From contig CAVZBX010000005.1 of the NCBI GenBank assembly GCA_963773655.1, forward strand, positions 434,001 through 498,000: 64,000 bases of DNA. Direction: 5' to 3'. Position numbers and translations under genes: made by a program. This document shows positions 8,147 through 16,762 of this stretch, in pieces. The stretch comes from DASSQJ01 sp963773655. Its GTDB lineage: Bacteria; Actinomycetota; Actinomycetes; Actinomycetales; Dermatophilaceae. Each line of letters starts with the position of its first letter. Within the stretch, counting starts at the first letter, position 1. The notes below the pieces were generated by a model. It searched no databases and had not been told where the DNA came from. It saw nothing but the letters and a program-made list of their open reading frames with translations.

Positions 8147-8943
8147 TCCCCGCGGTCCGCTCCGAGCTGCGCAAGTTCTTCACGACCCGCCTGTGGTGGG
8201 GGATGGCGATCGCCGTCTTCGTCTCCGCGGCCGCGTTCTCGGTCCTGTTCGGGTTCGTCGTCAACAACCCCGAGGCCGCGGGCGGCCCCGGCGGCGGGCA
8301 GATCATCGGCGACGACACCCAGGTGGCCAACACCGTCTTCACAGCCGGCATCAGCGTCGCCTACCTGCTGCTGATGACGATCGGGATCCTCACCATCGGT
8401 GCCGAGTTCCGGCACAAGACCATCAGCGCCACCCTGCTCGCCACCCCCAGGCGCACCCGCGCGATGCTCGGGAAGGTGGGTGCGCTCGTCGTCATCGGCG
8501 TGCTCTACGGGCTGATCAGCCTCGCGGGCTCGGTGACGGTCGGCACCATCGTGCTGCGGGTCATCGACCGGCCGGCCTTCCCGTCCAGCGAAGTGGTGCG
8601 GTCGCTCGCCCTCAGCCTGCTCGTGCTCGCCATCTGGGCGCTCATCGGGCTCGGGATCGGCATCCTCATCCCCAACCAGGTGGCAGCCCTGTTCATCGGC
8701 GTCGCCGTCGCGTGGATCGTCGAGCCGCTGCTCGGGCTGCTCCTCGGCATCTGGGAGTTCAGCCGCGAGAACATCGCGCCCTACCTCCCGACGAGCGCGA
8801 CGAACGCGACGCTCAACGCGATCTCGCAGAACGCCGACGAGGTGCGCCTCGCTTGGTGGGGTGGAGCCCTGGTTCTTCTCGCCTACGCCGTGGTGCTCGC
8901 CGGCTTGGGTATCTGGCGGGTGGTGCGCTCGGACGTCTCGTGA
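8143..8943 (+). CDS. ABC-2 type permease
   Basis: 266 residues with six hydrophobic helices (around residues 18-38, 62-85, 105-130, 145-170, 175-200 and 240-260). RSELRKFFTTRLWWGMAI at the N-terminus is typical of permeases that pair with CcmA/DrrA ATPases. Its GTG start overlaps the ATPase stop (GTGA), so the two subunits are translationally coupled at equal stoichiometry. A strong hairpin follows, making a self-contained two-gene exporter operon. The cargo cannot be predicted. Confidence 0.88.
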   Translation: MIPAVRSELRKFFTTRLWWGMAIAVFVSAAAFSVLFGFVVNNPEAAGGPGGGQIIGDDTQVANTVFTAGISVAYLLLMTIGILTIGAEFRHKTISATLLATPRRTRAMLGKVGALVVIGVLYGLISLAGSVTVGTIVLRVIDRPAFPSSEVVRSLALSLLVLAIWALIGLGIGILIPNQVAALFIGVAVAWIVEPLLGLLLGIWEFSRENIAPYLPTSATNATLNAISQNADEVRLAWWGGALVLLAYAVVLAGLGIWRVVRSDVS

Positions 8944-8950
8944 GCCGGGC

Positions 8951-8990
8951 GGGGCGGTGACCGGTGGACGCCGGCGCCGGTCACCGCCCC
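8951..8990. terminator. Intrinsic terminator after the ABC exporter
   Basis: Perfect 14-bp GC-rich stem (8951-8964 with 8977-8990) and a 12-nt loop, starting eight bases after the permease stop. It separates the exporter operon from kgd. Confidence 0.75.
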
Positions 8991-9094
8991 GGCGGCACCA
9001 CTCGGCGCCGGGTGGTCCCTCACCGCGCCCGCGGGGCTACGCTTGACCGAGTCACCACGACCGCCCGCGAGAGCCAGAAAGAGGCGCATAGCCC

Positions 9095-12000
9095 GTGGCC
9101 GAGCAGTCCCCGTCCAGCGACCCCCTGACCACCTTCGGCCCCAACGAGTGGCTGGTCGACGAGCTGTACGAGCAGTACAAGAAGGACCGGAACAGCGTCG
9201 ACCGGGCCTGGTGGGACTTCTTCCGCGACTACGAGCCGGGCGAGGCCGCGCTCACCCACGAGAAGGCCGTCGGCGACCGCCGGTCGACGGGCAACGGTCG
9301 CGGCAACGGCGCGGCCACCGCACAGCGGGACACCGGGTCGGCGCAGGCGTCGGCGACGAGGGCCGCGCCGGCCGAGGAGAAGAAGGCCGCACCCGCCCAG
9401 GACACGAAGACCGCACCGGCCGAGAAGCAGACCGCGCCCGCGACGCCGGCTCCCGCCCGGGCCCGCAAGCCCGCCGAGGGCGAGCCCGAGCAGGCTCCGG
9501 CCGAGGGCGAGCGCACCGAGGGGGCGCCCGCCGCCACGCCGGAGGCGAAGCAGGAGCCGAAGCCGGCCCCAGAGAAGGCCGCCAGCCCGATGCCCCGCGA
9601 GCCCCAGGCGCCCAAGGGCACGGGACCGCTCGCCGACGCCCAGCAGGTGCCGATCCGCGGCGCCTCCGCCCGGGTCGTCACCAACATGGAGGCCTCGCTC
9701 GAGGTCCCCACCGCCACCTCGGTGCGCGCCGTGCCGGCCAAGCTGCTCGTCGACAACCGGATCGTCATCAACAACCACCTCGCCCGCAGCCGCGGCGGCA
9801 AGGTGAGCTTCACCCACATCATCGGCTACGCCCTCGTCAAGGCCCTCGGCGTCATGCCCGAGATGAACCGAGGCTTCGGCCACGACGAGAAGGGCAAGCC
9901 GGTCCTCGTCGAGCCGGCACACGTCAACCTCGGCCTGGCCATCGACCTCGCCAAGCCCGACGGCACCCGCCAGCTCATCGTGCCCTCGATCAAGGCGGCG
10001 GAGGCGATGGACTTCGCGCACTTCTGGACCGCCTACGAGGAGATGGTGAAGAAGGCCCGTGGCGGCACGCTCACCGTCGAGGACTTCCAGGGCACGACGA
10101 TCTCGCTCACCAACCCCGGCACCATCGGCACCGTCCACTCGGTGCCGCGGCTCATGGCCGGTCAGGGCGCGATCATCGGCGTGGGCGCGATGGACTACCC
10201 GGCGGAGTGGCAGGGCGCGAGCAACGAGACGCTCAACCGCAACGCGGTGAGCAAGACCCTCACGCTCACCAGCACCTACGACCACCGGATCATCCAGGGG
10301 GCGCAGTCCGGCGACTTCCTACGCATCGTCCACTCCCTGCTCCTCGGCGAGCACGGCTTCTACGACGAGATCTTCGAGTCGCTGCGGATCCCCTACGAGC
10401 CGATCCGCTGGGTCCAGGACGTCTCGGCGAGCCACGACGACGACATCAACAAGGTCGCCCGGGTCCAGGAGCTCATCCACGCCTACCGGGTGCGCGGCCA
10501 CCTCATGGCCGACACCGACCCGCTGGAGTACAAGCAGCGCCGCCACCCCGACCTCGACATCACCCGGCACGGGCTGACCCTCTGGGACCTCGACCGCTTC
10601 TTCGCCACCGGCGGCTTCGGCGGCGAGCCGTTCCTCAAGCTCCGCAAGATCCTCGGCGTCCTGCGCGACTCGTACTGCCGCACCATCGGCGTGGAGTACA
10701 TGCACATCCAGGACCCCGAGCAGCGTGAGTGGATCCAGCGCAAGGTCGAGGTCGGCTACGCCAAGACCACCCGCGAGGAGCAGCTGCGGATCCTGCGCCG
10801 CCTCAACGCGGCGGAGGCCTTCGAGACCTTCCTCCAGACCAAGTTCGTCGGCCAGAAGCGGTTCAGCCTCGAGGGCGGCGAGTCGGTCATCGCCCTGCTC
10901 GACCGGGTGCTCTCCCGGGCGGCCGAGGACGAGCTCGACGAGGTCTGCATCGGGATGCCGCACCGCGGCCGCCTCAACGTGCTCGCCAACATCGCGGGCA
11001 AGTCCTACGGGCAGATCTTCCGCGAGTTCGAGGGCCGCCAGGACCCCAAGTCGGTCCAGGGCTCCGGCGACGTCAAGTACCACCTCGGCACCGAGGGCGA
11101 GTTCACCGCCGAGTCCGGCGCCAGCACCAAGGTCTACCTCGCGGCCAACCCCTCGCACCTCGAGGCGGTCAACCCGGTGCTCGAGGGCATCGTCCGCGCC
11201 AAGCAGGACCGCCTCAACCTCGCCGGCGAGGACTTCACCGTCCTCCCGGTGCTGCTCCACGGCGACGCCGCCTTCGCCGGGCAGGGCGTCGTCGCGGAGA
11301 CGCTCAACCTCTCCCAGCTGCGCGGCTACCGCACCGGCGGCACGGTGCACGTCGTCATCAACAACCAGGTCGGGTTCACCACCTCGCCGAGCAGCTCGCG
11401 CTCCTCGACGTACTCCACCGACGTCGCCCGGATGATCCAGGCGCCGATCTTCCACGTCAACGGCGACGACCCGGAGGCCTGCGTGCGGGTGGCCGAGCTG
11501 GCCTACGAGTTCCGCAAGGAGTTCCACAAGGACGTCGTCGTCGACCTGGTCTGCTACCGCCGCCGGGGCCACAACGAGGGCGACGACCCCTCGATGACGC
11601 AGCCGCTCATGTACAACCTCATCGAGGCCAAGCGCAGCGTCCGCAAGCTGTACACCGAGGCGCTCATCGGTCGTGGCGACATCACCGTCGAGGACGCCGA
11701 GGCCGCGCTGCGCGACTACCAGCAGCAGCTGGAGCGGGTCTTCGTCGAGACCAAGGAGGCGCTGAAGTCGGCCGAGCAGGAGAGCCAGGCGGGCCGCCAC
11801 GACTCCCACGGCGGCCTCGAGCCCCCGTCCGCCCAGGCGCCCTACGCCGACCGCACCACCCACAGCTCCACTGACACGGCCATCTCCACCGAGACCCTGC
11901 ACCACATCGGCGACGTGTTCACCAGCCCACCCGAGGGCTTCACGGTTCACCCGAAGCTCCGGCAGATGCTCGAGAAGCGAGCCCAGAGCACCCGTGAGGG

Positions 12001-13039
12001 CGGCATCGACTGGGCCACCGGCGAGCTGCTCGCGTTCGGCTCCCTGCTCAGGGAGGGCACCCCGGTGCGCCTCGCGGGCCAGGACAGCCGTCGCGGCACC
12101 TTCGTCCAGCGGCACGCGGTGCTCATCGACAAGCAGAACGCCTCCGAGTGGACCCCGCTGCTCTACCTCGGCCCCGGCCAGGGCAAGTTCTGGGTCTACG
12201 ACAGCCTCCTGTCGGAGTTCGCCGCGATGGGCTTCGAGTACGGCTACTCGGTCGAGCGTCCGGACGCCCTGGTGCTCTGGGAGGCCCAGTTCGGCGACTT
12301 CTTCAACGGCGCCCAGACCATCGTCGACGAGTTCGTCTCCAGCGGGGAGCAGAAGTGGGGCCAGCGCTCCTCGGTCGTGCTGCTCCTCCCGCACGGCTAC
12401 GAGGGGCAGGGCCCGGACCACTCCTCGGGGCGGATCGAGCGCTTCCTCACCATGTGCGCCGAGGGCAACATGACGGTCTCGATGCCGTCGACCCCGGCGT
12501 CGTACTTCCACCTCCTGCGGCGGCAGGCCTACGCCCGGCCGCGGCGTCCGCTCATCGTCTTCACCCCGAAGTCGATGTTGCGCCTCAAGGCCGCGTCGAG
12601 CAGTCCCGAGGACTTCACCGACCACGGCTTCCGCCCGGTGCTCCCGGACCGACCGGGGGCGACCCGGGGCGAGGTGACCCGGGTGCTGCTGGCCGCCGGC
12701 AAGGTGGTCTACGACCTGGAGTCCGAGCGCGAGAAGCGCGGCGACACCTCGACCGCCATCCTGCGGCTCGAGCAGTACTACCCGCTGCCGGCCGAGCAGC
12801 TGGTCGCCGCCCTCGCCGACCACCCCGGCGCGGAGGTCGTCGTGGTCCAGGACGAGCCCCGGAACATGGGCGCCTGGCCGTTCCTCGCGATGAACCTCCC
12901 CGACGCACTCGCCGCCCACGGCGAGGAGCGCACCCTTCGGGTGGTGTCGCGGGCCCCGTCGGCGTCACCGGCGGCCGGTTCCACCAAGGTGCACGCGGCC
13001 GAGCAGGCCGACCTCATGGCCCGCGCGTTCGACCGCTGA
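9095..13039 (+). CDS. kgd: Multifunctional 2-oxoglutarate decarboxylase/dehydrogenase (E1 with fused E2 domain)
   Basis: 1314 residues. Order: a short helical N-terminus (1-46, DELYEQYKKDR), an Ala/Pro/Glu/Lys-rich linker (about 47-185) with no lipoyl domain, an E2-like acyltransferase domain (about 190-420) with its catalytic His near 397 in YDHRIIQG, then the ThDP-dependent E1 decarboxylase (about 440-1314; ThDP segment GDAAFAGQG near 722). In actinobacteria this enzyme decarboxylates 2-oxoglutarate and works in the TCA cycle with a shared E2/E3. GarA-type FHA proteins inhibit it. The GTG start has AAAGAGG ten bases upstream, and a TACGCT box at 9038-9043 may be its promoter. Length matches mycobacterial Kgd. 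Confidence 0.95.
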   Translation: MAEQSPSSDPLTTFGPNEWLVDELYEQYKKDRNSVDRAWWDFFRDYEPGEAALTHEKAVGDRRSTGNGRGNGAATAQRDTGSAQASATRAAPAEEKKAAPAQDTKTAPAEKQTAPATPAPARARKPAEGEPEQAPAEGERTEGAPAATPEAKQEPKPAPEKAASPMPREPQAPKGTGPLADAQQVPIRGASARVVTNMEASLEVPTATSVRAVPAKLLVDNRIVINNHLARSRGGKVSFTHIIGYALVKALGVMPEMNRGFGHDEKGKPVLVEPAHVNLGLAIDLAKPDGTRQLIVPSIKAAEAMDFAHFWTAYEEMVKKARGGTLTVEDFQGTTISLTNPGTIGTVHSVPRLMAGQGAIIGVGAMDYPAEWQGASNETLNRNAVSKTLTLTSTYDHRIIQGAQSGDFLRIVHSLLLGEHGFYDEIFESLRIPYEPIRWVQDVSASHDDDINKVARVQELIHAYRVRGHLMADTDPLEYKQRRHPDLDITRHGLTLWDLDRFFATGGFGGEPFLKLRKILGVLRDSYCRTIGVEYMHIQDPEQREWIQRKVEVGYAKTTREEQLRILRRLNAAEAFETFLQTKFVGQKRFSLEGGESVIALLDRVLSRAAEDELDEVCIGMPHRGRLNVLANIAGKSYGQIFREFEGRQDPKSVQGSGDVKYHLGTEGEFTAESGASTKVYLAANPSHLEAVNPVLEGIVRAKQDRLNLAGEDFTVLPVLLHGDAAFAGQGVVAETLNLSQLRGYRTGGTVHVVINNQVGFTTSPSSSRSSTYSTDVARMIQAPIFHVNGDDPEACVRVAELAYEFRKEFHKDVVVDLVCYRRRGHNEGDDPSMTQPLMYNLIEAKRSVRKLYTEALIGRGDITVEDAEAALRDYQQQLERVFVETKEALKSAEQESQAGRHDSHGGLEPPSAQAPYADRTTHSSTDTAISTETLHHIGDVFTSPPEGFTVHPKLRQMLEKRAQSTREGGIDWATGELLAFGSLLREGTPVRLAGQDSRRGTFVQRHAVLIDKQNASEWTPLLYLGPGQGKFWVYDSLLSEFAAMGFEYGYSVERPDALVLWEAQFGDFFNGAQTIVDEFVSSGEQKWGQRSSVVLLLPHGYEGQGPDHSSGRIERFLTMCAEGNMTVSMPSTPASYFHLLRRQAYARPRRPLIVFTPKSMLRLKAASSSPEDFTDHGFRPVLPDRPGATRGEVTRVLLAAGKVVYDLESEREKRGDTSTAILRLEQYYPLPAEQLVAALADHPGAEVVVVQDEPRNMGAWPFLAMNLPDALAAHGEERTLRVVSRAPSASPAAGSTKVHAAEQADLMARAFDR

Positions 13040-13091
13040 CCCCGACGGAGGGGTCTCGGGGCGCCTGCGCCGAGCCGGTGCGGGCGCCCGG

Positions 13092-13097
13092 TAGCCT
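13092..13097 (+). promoter_or_regulatory. Leaderless -10 box of the 58-aa protein
   Basis: TAGCCT ends seven bases before the GTG at 13105. The small gene therefore has its own promoter rather than depending only on kgd read-through. Confidence 0.55.
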
Positions 13098-13104
13098 CGC
13101 AGGC

Positions 13105-13281
13105 GTGTACTTCACCGACCGCGGCATCGAGGAGCTGGAGGCCCGGCGCGGCGACGAGGAGGTGAGCCTCGGGTGGCTCGCCGAGCAGCTGCGCACGTTC
13201 GTCGACCTCAACCCCGACTTCGAGGTGCCCGTGGAGCGCCTGGCCACCTGGCTGGCCCGGCTGGACGACGAGGACGAGTGA
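13105..13281 (+). CDS. Conserved 58-residue actinobacterial protein (DUF6104-like)
   Basis: A 58-residue acidic protein with a charged helix (IEELEARRGDEEVSLGWLAEQ) and a C-terminal helix rich in Val, Glu and Leu, ending DDEDE. I recognise it as the small conserved actinobacterial family usually annotated DUF6104; the function is unknown. The GTG start is fixed by a TANNNT box seven bases upstream. It lies 65 bp after kgd and nine bp before the SGNH hydrolase, so it may be co-expressed with the latter. Confidence 0.75.
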   Translation: MYFTDRGIEELEARRGDEEVSLGWLAEQLRTFVDLNPDFEVPVERLATWLARLDDEDE

Positions 13282-13290
13282 CGGCAGGAC

Positions 13291-13965
13291 ATGGCTGACC
13301 CGCGCCCGGGGGACGAGCATGGCGCCCCCATCGAGTTCCGGCCCAGCGCGTCCGCGCAGGTGGTCCCCGACGGCCCCCGCGACGTCGCCCTGGTGTTCCT
13401 CGGCGCCTCGCTCGTCGCCGGCGTCGGCGACCCCAAGGGACAGGGCTGGGTCACCCGCGTCGTCGGCCGCACCCAGCATCCCGACGTCGAGCTGACCGCC
13501 TACAACCTCGGCGTGCGCGGCAACACCTCTGCCGACCTGCTCGAGCGGTGGACCACGGAGGTGCCCGCCCGGTGGGTGGGCCGCACCGAGCGCCGCCTCG
13601 TCGTCTCGGTGGGCACCGACGACATCCTCTCCGGCATCTCGCTCGCCCGGCACCGGCTCAACCTCGCGAACCTCCTCGACGACGCCGCGGCTCAGGGCGT
13701 GGGCACCTTCGTCGTCAGCCCGCCGCCGAGCGACGACGACGAGCTCAACGGCCGGCTCGAGGTGCTCGTCGAGGCGCAGGCCGACGTCTGCACCCGGCGC
13801 AGCGTGCCCTTCGTCGACAGCTACCACCCGCTGCGCGGGCACGACCAGTGGCGCACCGACCTCGCGGCGTCCTCGGTCCCCCACCACCCCGGCCAGGCCG
13901 GGTACGGGCTGATCGCCTGGCTCGTGCTCCACAACGGCTGGAACGAGTGGCTCGGCCTCTCCTGA
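13291..13965 (+). CDS. SGNH/GDSL-type hydrolase
   Basis: 224 residues with the block layout of SGNH esterases. Block I is VFLGASLVAG with the candidate nucleophile Ser40; block II is NLGVRGNTS; block III is GTDD in place of GxND; block V is HHPGQAGYG with the candidate His near 197. Unusually, the Asp of GDSL is Ala (GASL), block III has Asp for Asn, and the Asp that normally precedes the block V His is not seen. A lipase/esterase activity is the family expectation, but the altered blocks make it uncertain. There is no signal peptide, so it is probably cytoplasmic. It lies nine bp behind the 58-residue gene. Confidence 0.78.
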   Translation: MADPRPGDEHGAPIEFRPSASAQVVPDGPRDVALVFLGASLVAGVGDPKGQGWVTRVVGRTQHPDVELTAYNLGVRGNTSADLLERWTTEVPARWVGRTERRLVVSVGTDDILSGISLARHRLNLANLLDDAAAQGVGTFVVSPPPSDDDELNGRLEVLVEAQADVCTRRSVPFVDSYHPLRGHDQWRTDLAASSVPHHPGQAGYGLIAWLVLHNGWNEWLGLS

Positions 13966-13972
13966 CCGGCGC

Positions 13973-14821
13973 TCAGCCCTCGGCCATGAAGGCACGCACG
14001 AGGTCGGCGAAGCGGTCGGGGTCGTCGAGGTGCGGGAAGTGGCCGGCGCCCTCGAAGATCTCGACGCGGCAGCCCTCGATGGCCCGATGGGCGGCGAGGG
14101 CGTGCGTCGCCGGGATCATCCGGTCCCCGGACCCCCAGATCACCAGGGTCGGGCGCGAGGGCGAGTCGGGCAGGTAGTCGTGCGCGGTCACGGTCTGCCC
14201 CCCGGGGTCGAGGACCGCACGCGTGGTCGCGAGGAACGCTCGCCGGGTGTCCGGGTCGGCCAGAGAGGTGAAGCCCTGCCACACCTCGGTCAGGTCGGAT
14301 CCGGGACGCAGCCCCAGGCGCCCCAGGGCGTGACCACCGGCCGAGATCCGCTCACGCACCCACCCGGAGGCGAGGACCGGCAGGACGAGGTCGGCGGCCG
14401 GCAGGGTCGCGGCCCGCAGGATGGGGTTCACCTCGCGCCCGAGGCCGCCGGTCGCGACCAGGACGAGCCGCTCGACCCGCTCGGGGAAGAGGTAGAGGAA
14501 GACCATCGCGATCCCCCCGCCGAGGGAGTGCCCGACGAGGGTGACGCGCGCGATGCCGAGGTGGTCGAGCAGGTCACGCAGGGTCGCGGCGTGGGCCCCG
14601 AGCGAGTAGTCGCCCACCGGCTTGGCGGACTGCCCGTGCCCGAAGAGGTCGGGGACGACGACGCGGTGCTCGTCGTCGAGACGGTCGACCAGGTGGGCCC
14701 ACTGGCGCTGGGAGCCGGTGATGCCGTGGATGAAGAGCAGGGCGGGGCCGGTGCCGCTGTCGTGGTAGGCCATCGAGTGGCCGTGCAGCACCACAGAGCG
14801 GTCGGCGGCGACCTCGCCCAC
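13973..14821 (-). CDS. Alpha/beta fold hydrolase
   Basis: 282 residues, a complete alpha/beta hydrolase. It has the oxyanion motif HG near residues 32-33, nucleophile elbow GHSLGGG with Ser99, acid residue in WGSGDRMIPA and His in GAGHFPHLDDP. It resembles epoxide-hydrolase/haloperoxidase-like and lipolytic members. The substrate is unknown. The GTG start at 14821 is set by GAGGAGG five bases upstream; upstream in-frame ATGs would cross the promoter. It converges on the SGNH gene with seven bp between the stops. Confidence 0.85.
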   Translation of the reverse strand: MGEVAADRSVVLHGHSMAYHDSGTGPALLFIHGITGSQRQWAHLVDRLDDEHRVVVPDLFGHGQSAKPVGDYSLGAHAATLRDLLDHLGIARVTLVGHSLGGGIAMVFLYLFPERVERLVLVATGGLGREVNPILRAATLPAADLVLPVLASGWVRERISAGGHALGRLGLRPGSDLTEVWQGFTSLADPDTRRAFLATTRAVLDPGGQTVTAHDYLPDSPSRPTLVIWGSGDRMIPATHALAAHRAIEGCRVEIFEGAGHFPHLDDPDRFADLVRAFMAEG

Positions 14822-14856
14822 GGCGCCTCCTCGGGTCGGCAACGACGTCGACCTCA

Positions 14857-14874
14857 GGTTACCGCCGGGTAACC
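14857..14874. promoter_or_regulatory. Candidate operator palindrome upstream of the hydrolase
   Basis: A perfect inverted repeat with arms GGTTACC and GGTAACC around a four-base centre. On the minus strand it overlaps TAACCT, a TANNNT -10 candidate for the hydrolase gene, so a bound dimer would block the promoter. No regulator is assigned. Confidence 0.4.
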
Positions 14875-14919
14875 GGTTTCCCGCGGACGACGTGGCCGGG
14901 CGCACACGACCAGTGGCGC

Positions 14920-15891
14920 TCAGGCGACGGCGAAGACCACCTTGCCGGTGACCGAGCCGTCGACCATCCGGGCGAAGCCCTCTCGCGCGTCGGCGAGCGG
15001 GAGCACGGAGTCCACGAGTGGCTCGATGCCTGCCCCGACCACCATCCGGGCCAGTCGCCCCAGCTCGTCGCGGGTGCCCATGGTCGACCCGACGACGCGC
15101 AGCTGCCTGAAGAAGATCTTCGTCAGCTCCGCCTTCGCGGGGGCGTCACCGGAGGTCGCCCCGGAGATCACGACGGTGCCGCCCGGGCGGAGGCTGTTGA
15201 TGCTGTGCGACCAGGTGGCGGCCCCGACGGTCTCCAGGACCGCGTCGACCCGCTCCGGGAGCCGGGCACCGCTCTCGAACCACCGGTCCGCGCCCAGGGC
15301 CACCGCCTGCTCGCCCCGCGCGGCGTCGCGGCTGGTGACCCAGACCCGGATGCCGGCCGCCGACCCCAGCTGGACCAGCGCCGTGGCGACCCCGCCGGCC
15401 GCCCCCTGGACCAGCACGGTGCCGCCGGGCTGCACGTCCGCGTTGGTGAACAGCATCCGGTAGGCGGTGAGCCAGGCCGTGGGCAGGCACGCGGCGTGCT
15501 CCCACGACAGCTCGGCCGGCTTGGGCACGAGGTTGTGCCGGGGCACGACGACGGACTCGGCCAGGGTGCCGTCGTACACCTCGGAGAGCAGGCTGCGGCG
15601 CGGGTCGAGCGTCTCGTCGCCGACCCATCCGGGCGAGGCGACGACGGCGTGCACGATGACCTCGTCCCCGTCCTCGGTGGTGCCCGCACCGTCGCAGCCG
15701 AGCACCATGGGGAGCCGGTCGGCCGGCAGCCCCACCCCCCGCAGCGACCACACGTCGTGGTGGTTCAGGGCGGCGGTGCGCAGGTGCACCCGCACCCAGC
15801 CGCTGGGCACCTCGGGGTCGGGCCGCTCGGCGACCTCGAGGCCGCTCAGCGGGTCGTCGGCGGACTGGGACTTCGCATAGGCGGCCAGCAT
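14920..15891 (-). CDS. Medium-chain dehydrogenase, quinone oxidoreductase type
   Basis: 323 residues. An N-terminal GroES-like domain (LNHHDVWSLRG, VLGCDGAGT) is followed by a Rossmann domain with GAAGGVATALVQL. The structural zinc cysteines of classical alcohol dehydrogenases are absent. This matches the NADPH:quinone reductase/zinc-binding dehydrogenase family that reduces quinones or enones. The start is set by TAGGGT seven bases before the ATG, with no clear Shine-Dalgarno. Its substrate is unknown, and the neighbouring rhamnose genes are not an obvious functional partner. Confidence 0.85.
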   Translation of the reverse strand: MLAAYAKSQSADDPLSGLEVAERPDPEVPSGWVRVHLRTAALNHHDVWSLRGVGLPADRLPMVLGCDGAGTTEDGDEVIVHAVVASPGWVGDETLDPRRSLLSEVYDGTLAESVVVPRHNLVPKPAELSWEHAACLPTAWLTAYRMLFTNADVQPGGTVLVQGAAGGVATALVQLGSAAGIRVWVTSRDAARGEQAVALGADRWFESGARLPERVDAVLETVGAATWSHSINSLRPGGTVVISGATSGDAPAKAELTKIFFRQLRVVGSTMGTRDELGRLARMVVGAGIEPLVDSVLPLADAREGFARMVDGSVTGKVVFAVA

Positions 15892-15898
15892 GGCCTCG

Positions 15899-15904
15899 AC
15901 CCTA
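15899..15904 (-). promoter_or_regulatory. Leaderless -10 box of the oxidoreductase
   Basis: TAGGGT on the minus strand ends seven bases before the ATG at 15891. It lies just at the end of rfbD, so the oxidoreductase has its own start within the same-strand cluster. Confidence 0.55.
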
Positions 15905-16762
15905 CCCAGCGGCCCCCTCGAAGAGGGCGGGTGCCGCGCGGTGGAGTGCGTCGCGCCAGTGCGGCAGCGGCTCGATGCCGTGCTCCTGCCACATCGCGTG
16001 CGAGAGCACGCTGTAGGCCGGGCGGGGCGCGGGCAGGGGGTACTCCTCGGTCGTGACCGCCTCGACCCGCTCCGGGTCCTGCCCGAGCTCCTCGAGCACC
16101 GCCTGCGCCAGGCCGTGCCACGTCGTCTCGCCCGCGCTCGTCCCGTGCCAGGTGCCGAACGGCGCGCCGGCCTCGAGGAGCCGGCGGATGCCGTGGGCCA
16201 GGTCGACCGTCCACGTCGGCTGGCCGACCTGGTCGCCCACGAAGGAGAGCCGGTCCCGCTCGGCCGCCAGCCGGGCGACCGTGGCGGGGATGCTGCGGCC
16301 GTGGGCGCCGTACAGCCACGCCGTGCGGACCAGCCAGGTGCGCGGGCACTCGGCGCGCACGGCCCACTCCCCCGCGGCCTTGGTCCGGCCGTAGGCGGAG
16401 CGGGGCGCGAGGGGCGCGTCCGCGGGGTACGGGCTGCTGGCGTCACCCGCGAAGACGTAGTCGGTGCTCACGTGCACCAGCGCGGCCCCGGCGGCGTGGG
16501 CGGCCCGGGCCAGGTGGGCGGCGCCGGTGGCGTTGACGGCGAAGGCGCCGGCCTCGTCGGTCTCGGCGGCGTCGACGGCGGTGTAGGCGGCGCAGTTGAC
16601 GACGACGTCGTGCCCGGCGGCCCGGTCGGCGCAGCTCGCCGGGTCGAGGACGTCGAGGTCCGGCAGGTCCGCACGGCTCACCGCGTGTCCGCCCTCCTCG
16701 AGGACGGCGCAGAGGTCGGTGCCGAGCATGCCGGCGGCGCCGGCGACGAGCACGCGCGCCAT
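15902..16762 (-). CDS. rfbD: dTDP-4-dehydrorhamnose reductase
   Basis: 286 residues. Last step of dTDP-L-rhamnose synthesis: NADPH reduces dTDP-4-dehydro-L-rhamnose. The Rossmann motif GAAGMLG (8-14) and the catalytic pair Tyr124/Lys128 (YGRTK), with Thr in HVSTDYVF, are all present. Length is normal for the RmlD family. The ATG overlaps the rfbB stop by one base (TGATG), so rfbB-rfbD are coupled. A frame extension to an ATG at 16831 lies inside rfbB and is rejected. Rhamnose from this pathway goes into cell-wall linkage units or surface polysaccharides. Confidence 0.93.
   Translation of the reverse strand: MARVLVAGAAGMLGTDLCAVLEEGGHAVSRADLPDLDVLDPASCADRAAGHDVVVNCAAYTAVDAAETDEAGAFAVNATGAAHLARAAHAAGAALVHVSTDYVFAGDASSPYPADAPLAPRSAYGRTKAAGEWAVRAECPRTWLVRTAWLYGAHGRSIPATVARLAAERDRLSFVGDQVGQPTWTVDLAHGIRRLLEAGAPFGTWHGTSAGETTWHGLAQAVLEELGQDPERVEAVTTEEYPLPAPRPAYSVLSHAMWQEHGIEPLPHWRDALHRAAPALFEGAAG

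Noticed and set aside
10277..10297. Gln in place of Asp in the E2 motif of kgd (HRIIQG)
   Set aside because: As far as I recall the same substitution is normal in mycobacterial Kgd proteins; not a defect.
10319..12919. Long open frame antisense to kgd (over 860 codons)
   Set aside because: It mirrors the kgd codon pattern in a genome with very high GC at third positions, has no ribosome-binding site or domain, and is Ala/Gly/Arg/Val low complexity.
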